Part shown: positions 61,723-64,000 of the stretch, one piece after another
How the letters are laid out: each line of letters opens with the position of its first letter
Numbering within the stretch: position 1 is the first letter of the stretch
NCBI RefSeq assembly: GCF_003205205.1
Contig: NZ_QJRL01000012.1
Location: forward strand, 85,090-149,089
Length of the DNA stretch: 64,000 nt
DNA from: Pseudomonas sp. LB-090624
GTDB lineage: Bacteria; Pseudomonadota; Gammaproteobacteria; Pseudomonadales; Pseudomonadaceae
Reading direction: 5' to 3'
The notes under the pieces: model-generated
What the model was told of the DNA's origin: nothing
Database searches by the model: none
What the model saw: only the letters and a program-made list of their open reading frames with translations
Position numbers and translations under genes: made by a program

Positions 61723-63873
61723 TCAGAAACGCATATCCAGCGCCAGCTCGAAGGTGCGCGGAGGCCCCATGTAGTACTGGCTGTTGTACGCCTGTTTGGC
61801 GTACACCTCGTCGGTCAGGTTGCGGACCCGCCCGGTCAGCGTGGTGTGCGCATCCAGCCGATAGCGGGCGAACGCGCCGAACAGCGTATAGGCCGGGGCT
61901 TTCAGGCTGTTGGCGTTATCGGCGTACACCGAGCCTACGTAGCGCCCGTCTGCCCCTACTGACCAGGCCGATGACAGGCTGTAGGTCAGCCACAGGTTGG
62001 CGACGTTGGCCGGCACGTTCACTGGCGCATTGCCCTTGCGCGACACCGACACGCCGTTGACCGCCTCATTGAACTCATCGTACTGCGCATCGACATAGGC
62101 GTAGTTGGCCTCGGCCAGCAACGTTGGCGTGACCTGCAAGCGCCCGGACACCTCGACCCCGCGCGAGGTCTGTTGCCCGGCCTGCACCGTGAGGTTGGCG
62201 TCGTTGGCGTCGCGCACGGCAAAGTCCTTGCGCACGATTTGGTAAAGCGCCAGCGTGGCCGCGCCACGGCCGTCGAGGAAGTCGAACTTGCTGCCCACTT
62301 CCCACTGCTCGCCCTTGGACAGGTCGAACAGCCCGACGTTGGAGTAGGTGGCGGCCGCCAACGAGCCGGCTGGCAGGTCGGCGGAGGTGCTGTACTGGGC
62401 GTAGAGGCTGGCCGAAGGTGTCAGCGCATAGGTCAGGCCGATGCGCCCGGACAGCGGTTCCCAGCGCCGTTCGAAATACGCCGGCGAAGTGGGCGTCACT
62501 GCACCGTAGTTGGTCACTTCCATGCTCAGGTAGTCGTACCGCAGGGCAGTCAGCAGAGCCAGACGTTCGGTCAATTGCAGACGGTTTTCAGCAAACACTG
62601 CACGGTTGCTCACTTCGTGGCGGCGCTGCTTGGTCAGGCCGGCGTTTACGCCTGGTATGTCATCGAAGCTACCGGGGTCGAAGTGCTCGGCATCGACCAC
62701 ATCGGTCCAGCTGCCCGAGGTGGGGGAGAGGGTCTGGCGCATGCGCGAGTATTCAAGCCCCAGCGACCACTGGCTGGCCAGGCCGAGCAGGTGGTTGTCG
62801 TGGCGCAGTTCGATGCGGTCGCCCAGCAGGTTCTGGTCGTGGCGCTGCAGGTAAGGGCTGCTGCGCTGAACCTGGCCACCGGGCGTGTAGGCATAGCGTT
62901 CCAGATTGCGGTAATCGCGCTGGGCGTTGTAGTGGTACAGCGTGTTCTGCACGCTGGTGCTGTCACTGATCTGGTAGTCGAGGATCGAACGCAGCCAGCG
63001 CACCCGTTGCTCATACCGACCGTCGCCAACGTTGTAGTTCTCGAAGCGGCGGCTCTTGTCGATTTTCATCGTACTGCGCCCAGGCAGGATCGGTGACCCC
63101 CAATAAGGGCTGTCTTCGCGGTCTTCCTGGTACTCCAGCGAAAGGGTGTGGGTCAGGTTGGGCGCCAGGTCGCTGAGCAGCGAGAAGGCCAGGCTGTCGG
63201 TGCTGCGCTCGTTACGGTCGACATAGCCGTTGCCGTGCCCGCGGCTGAAATCCAGGCGCATGAAGTGGCGGGCATCGGCGGGGTTGCTGGCCAGCGCCTG
63301 GTTGATGCCGAAGGCCACTTCGCTGTCGTCGAAACTCCCGTAGCGGATACGCCCGTCAAGGGTTTGCTGGTCGCGGCTGGCCAGCTTGGTGATGTAGTTG
63401 ATCGAGCCACCTACCGCTCCTGCGCCGTGCAGGAATGACGACGGCCCACCGATCAGCTCGACGCGGTCGAGCACCCAGGCATCTACCGGCCGGGTGGCGC
63501 TGCTGTAGCCCAGGTTGATGCCGTTGTACAACTGTGTGACCTGGTTCTGGGTGAAGCCGCGGTACGCGACGAAGCCGCCGAAGCCGGGGTTGGCCGAGGC
63601 GTTGACGCCGGTCATGGCGTTGATCACGTCCTGGCTGTCCTTGGCGCCGCGTTCTTCGATCAGGCGGCGGTCCGAGACGCTGACCGAGGCCGGTGTTTCC
63701 CGCGCGGTGAGGCCCAGCCGCGAGCCGGTGCGGATCGGCTCGTCCAGTTGCACACCGCTGGGGTTTTCGCGTTCACCGTCGATGGTGGTGGCGCTGAGTT
63801 CCACGGCGGCGTTGTCCGCCCAGGCAATGCTGCAGGTGCCCATGAGGAGCACCAGAGAGGTATTGCGAAGCAT
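61723..63873 (-). CDS. TonB-dependent siderophore receptor
   Basis: 716 residues from the ATG at 63873 (GGAAG upstream), signal peptide ending at SIAWA. Plug domain about 45-170 (TPASVSVSDRRLIEERG; VDAWVLDRVELIGGPSSFLHGAGAVGGSINYITK), then a 22-strand barrel ending in the aromatic C-terminus FELALDMRF. No N-terminal signalling domain, so no ECF-sigma partner is expected. FpvA/FoxA/FhuE-like, importing ferric siderophores across the outer membrane. Its ligand cannot be told. A hairpin TGGCGCGG/CCGCGCCA (61551-61571) lies between it and the MFS gene. Confidence 0.93.
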   Translation of the reverse strand: MLRNTSLVLLMGTCSIAWADNAAVELSATTIDGERENPSGVQLDEPIRTGSRLGLTARETPASVSVSDRRLIEERGAKDSQDVINAMTGVNASANPGFGGFVAYRGFTQNQVTQLYNGINLGYSSATRPVDAWVLDRVELIGGPSSFLHGAGAVGGSINYITKLASRDQQTLDGRIRYGSFDDSEVAFGINQALASNPADARHFMRLDFSRGHGNGYVDRNERSTDSLAFSLLSDLAPNLTHTLSLEYQEDREDSPYWGSPILPGRSTMKIDKSRRFENYNVGDGRYEQRVRWLRSILDYQISDSTSVQNTLYHYNAQRDYRNLERYAYTPGGQVQRSSPYLQRHDQNLLGDRIELRHDNHLLGLASQWSLGLEYSRMRQTLSPTSGSWTDVVDAEHFDPGSFDDIPGVNAGLTKQRRHEVSNRAVFAENRLQLTERLALLTALRYDYLSMEVTNYGAVTPTSPAYFERRWEPLSGRIGLTYALTPSASLYAQYSTSADLPAGSLAAATYSNVGLFDLSKGEQWEVGSKFDFLDGRGAATLALYQIVRKDFAVRDANDANLTVQAGQQTSRGVEVSGRLQVTPTLLAEANYAYVDAQYDEFNEAVNGVSVSRKGNAPVNVPANVANLWLTYSLSSAWSVGADGRYVGSVYADNANSLKAPAYTLFGAFARYRLDAHTTLTGRVRNLTDEVYAKQAYNSQYYMGPPRTFELALDMRF

Positions 63874-64000
63874 GTTGGCAAGTCTTCCATGCAAAGGTCA
63901 TGGCTGACGGCGAGCGCGCAGGCAGGCGCGCCCGGCTGAAGTCAGGCGAAATGAAGTGAGGCTGCGGGGAAGACGGCGGGGGAAGCGCGGGGGTTGAGGG

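Overview
The window looks like a chromosomal segment of a Pseudomonas putida-group bacterium. Base composition is high GC. The gene set is typical of that group (Csu-type pili, cysI with its DUF934 partner, metH, the heme-type fatty acid cis/trans isomerase cti, nfuA, DNA polymerase II), intergenic REP elements have the P. putida core, and the operons are compact with ATGA overlaps. The species call is inference from gene content; no rRNA or tRNA gene is present. No insertion sequence, integrase, prophage or CRISPR array was seen, and no gap between genes exceeds about 230 bases.

Layout. Positions 1-4349 hold the end of a Csu/SCPU chaperone-usher pilus operon: subunit fragment, chaperone, usher and tip adhesin. 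From 4481 to 7306 are an M14 carboxypeptidase, a DUF1348 protein and an aldo/keto reductase. From 7510 to 11544 is the first of three giant LRR-NEL proteins (E3 ubiquitin ligase type). From 11591 to 24897 is mostly housekeeping: sulfite reductase with DUF934, an orphan periplasmic binding protein, a 37-residue membrane peptide, DUF2970, metH, cti, an acyltransferase, nfuA, and a SCO/PCuAC copper-delivery pair. From 24940 to 27138 are a small protein and an azlC-azlD-AraC operon. From 27268 to 31722 is a possible small-molecule cluster (YqcI/YcgG-family putative N-hydroxylase, LysE exporter, SGNH hydrolase, divergent LysR, nearby periplasmic protein). From 31703 to 36333 are a LysR/MFS divergent pair and polB. 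From 36412 to 45425 are two further giant NEL proteins in tandem.

Positions 45652-52808 are the most interesting block. It holds a HvfA-type copper-binding RiPP precursor with three EGKCGEGKCG units fused to a paired EF-hand, its MNIO (DUF692) maturase and DUF2063 partner. Convergent to these are a DoxX-family protein and a heme-binding ferric-reductase-like membrane protein. An OmpR-type two-component system, a DUF2790 protein and an exported thioredoxin-like protein follow. A direct repeat, TGTATY-N4-TGTA, with exactly 10-bp periodicity, sits in front of all three transcription units. I infer one envelope metal/redox-stress regulon controlled by the local two-component system.

From 53016 to 54319 are a quinate/shikimate dehydrogenase and a type II dehydroquinase. 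From 54536 to 60141 is a czcCBA-like heavy-metal RND efflux operon behind an ATTACA-N4-TGTAAT palindrome. The window ends with an MHS-family transporter and a TonB-dependent receptor. Together the SCO/PCuAC pair, the RiPP block and the RND pump make this segment rich in transition-metal handling.
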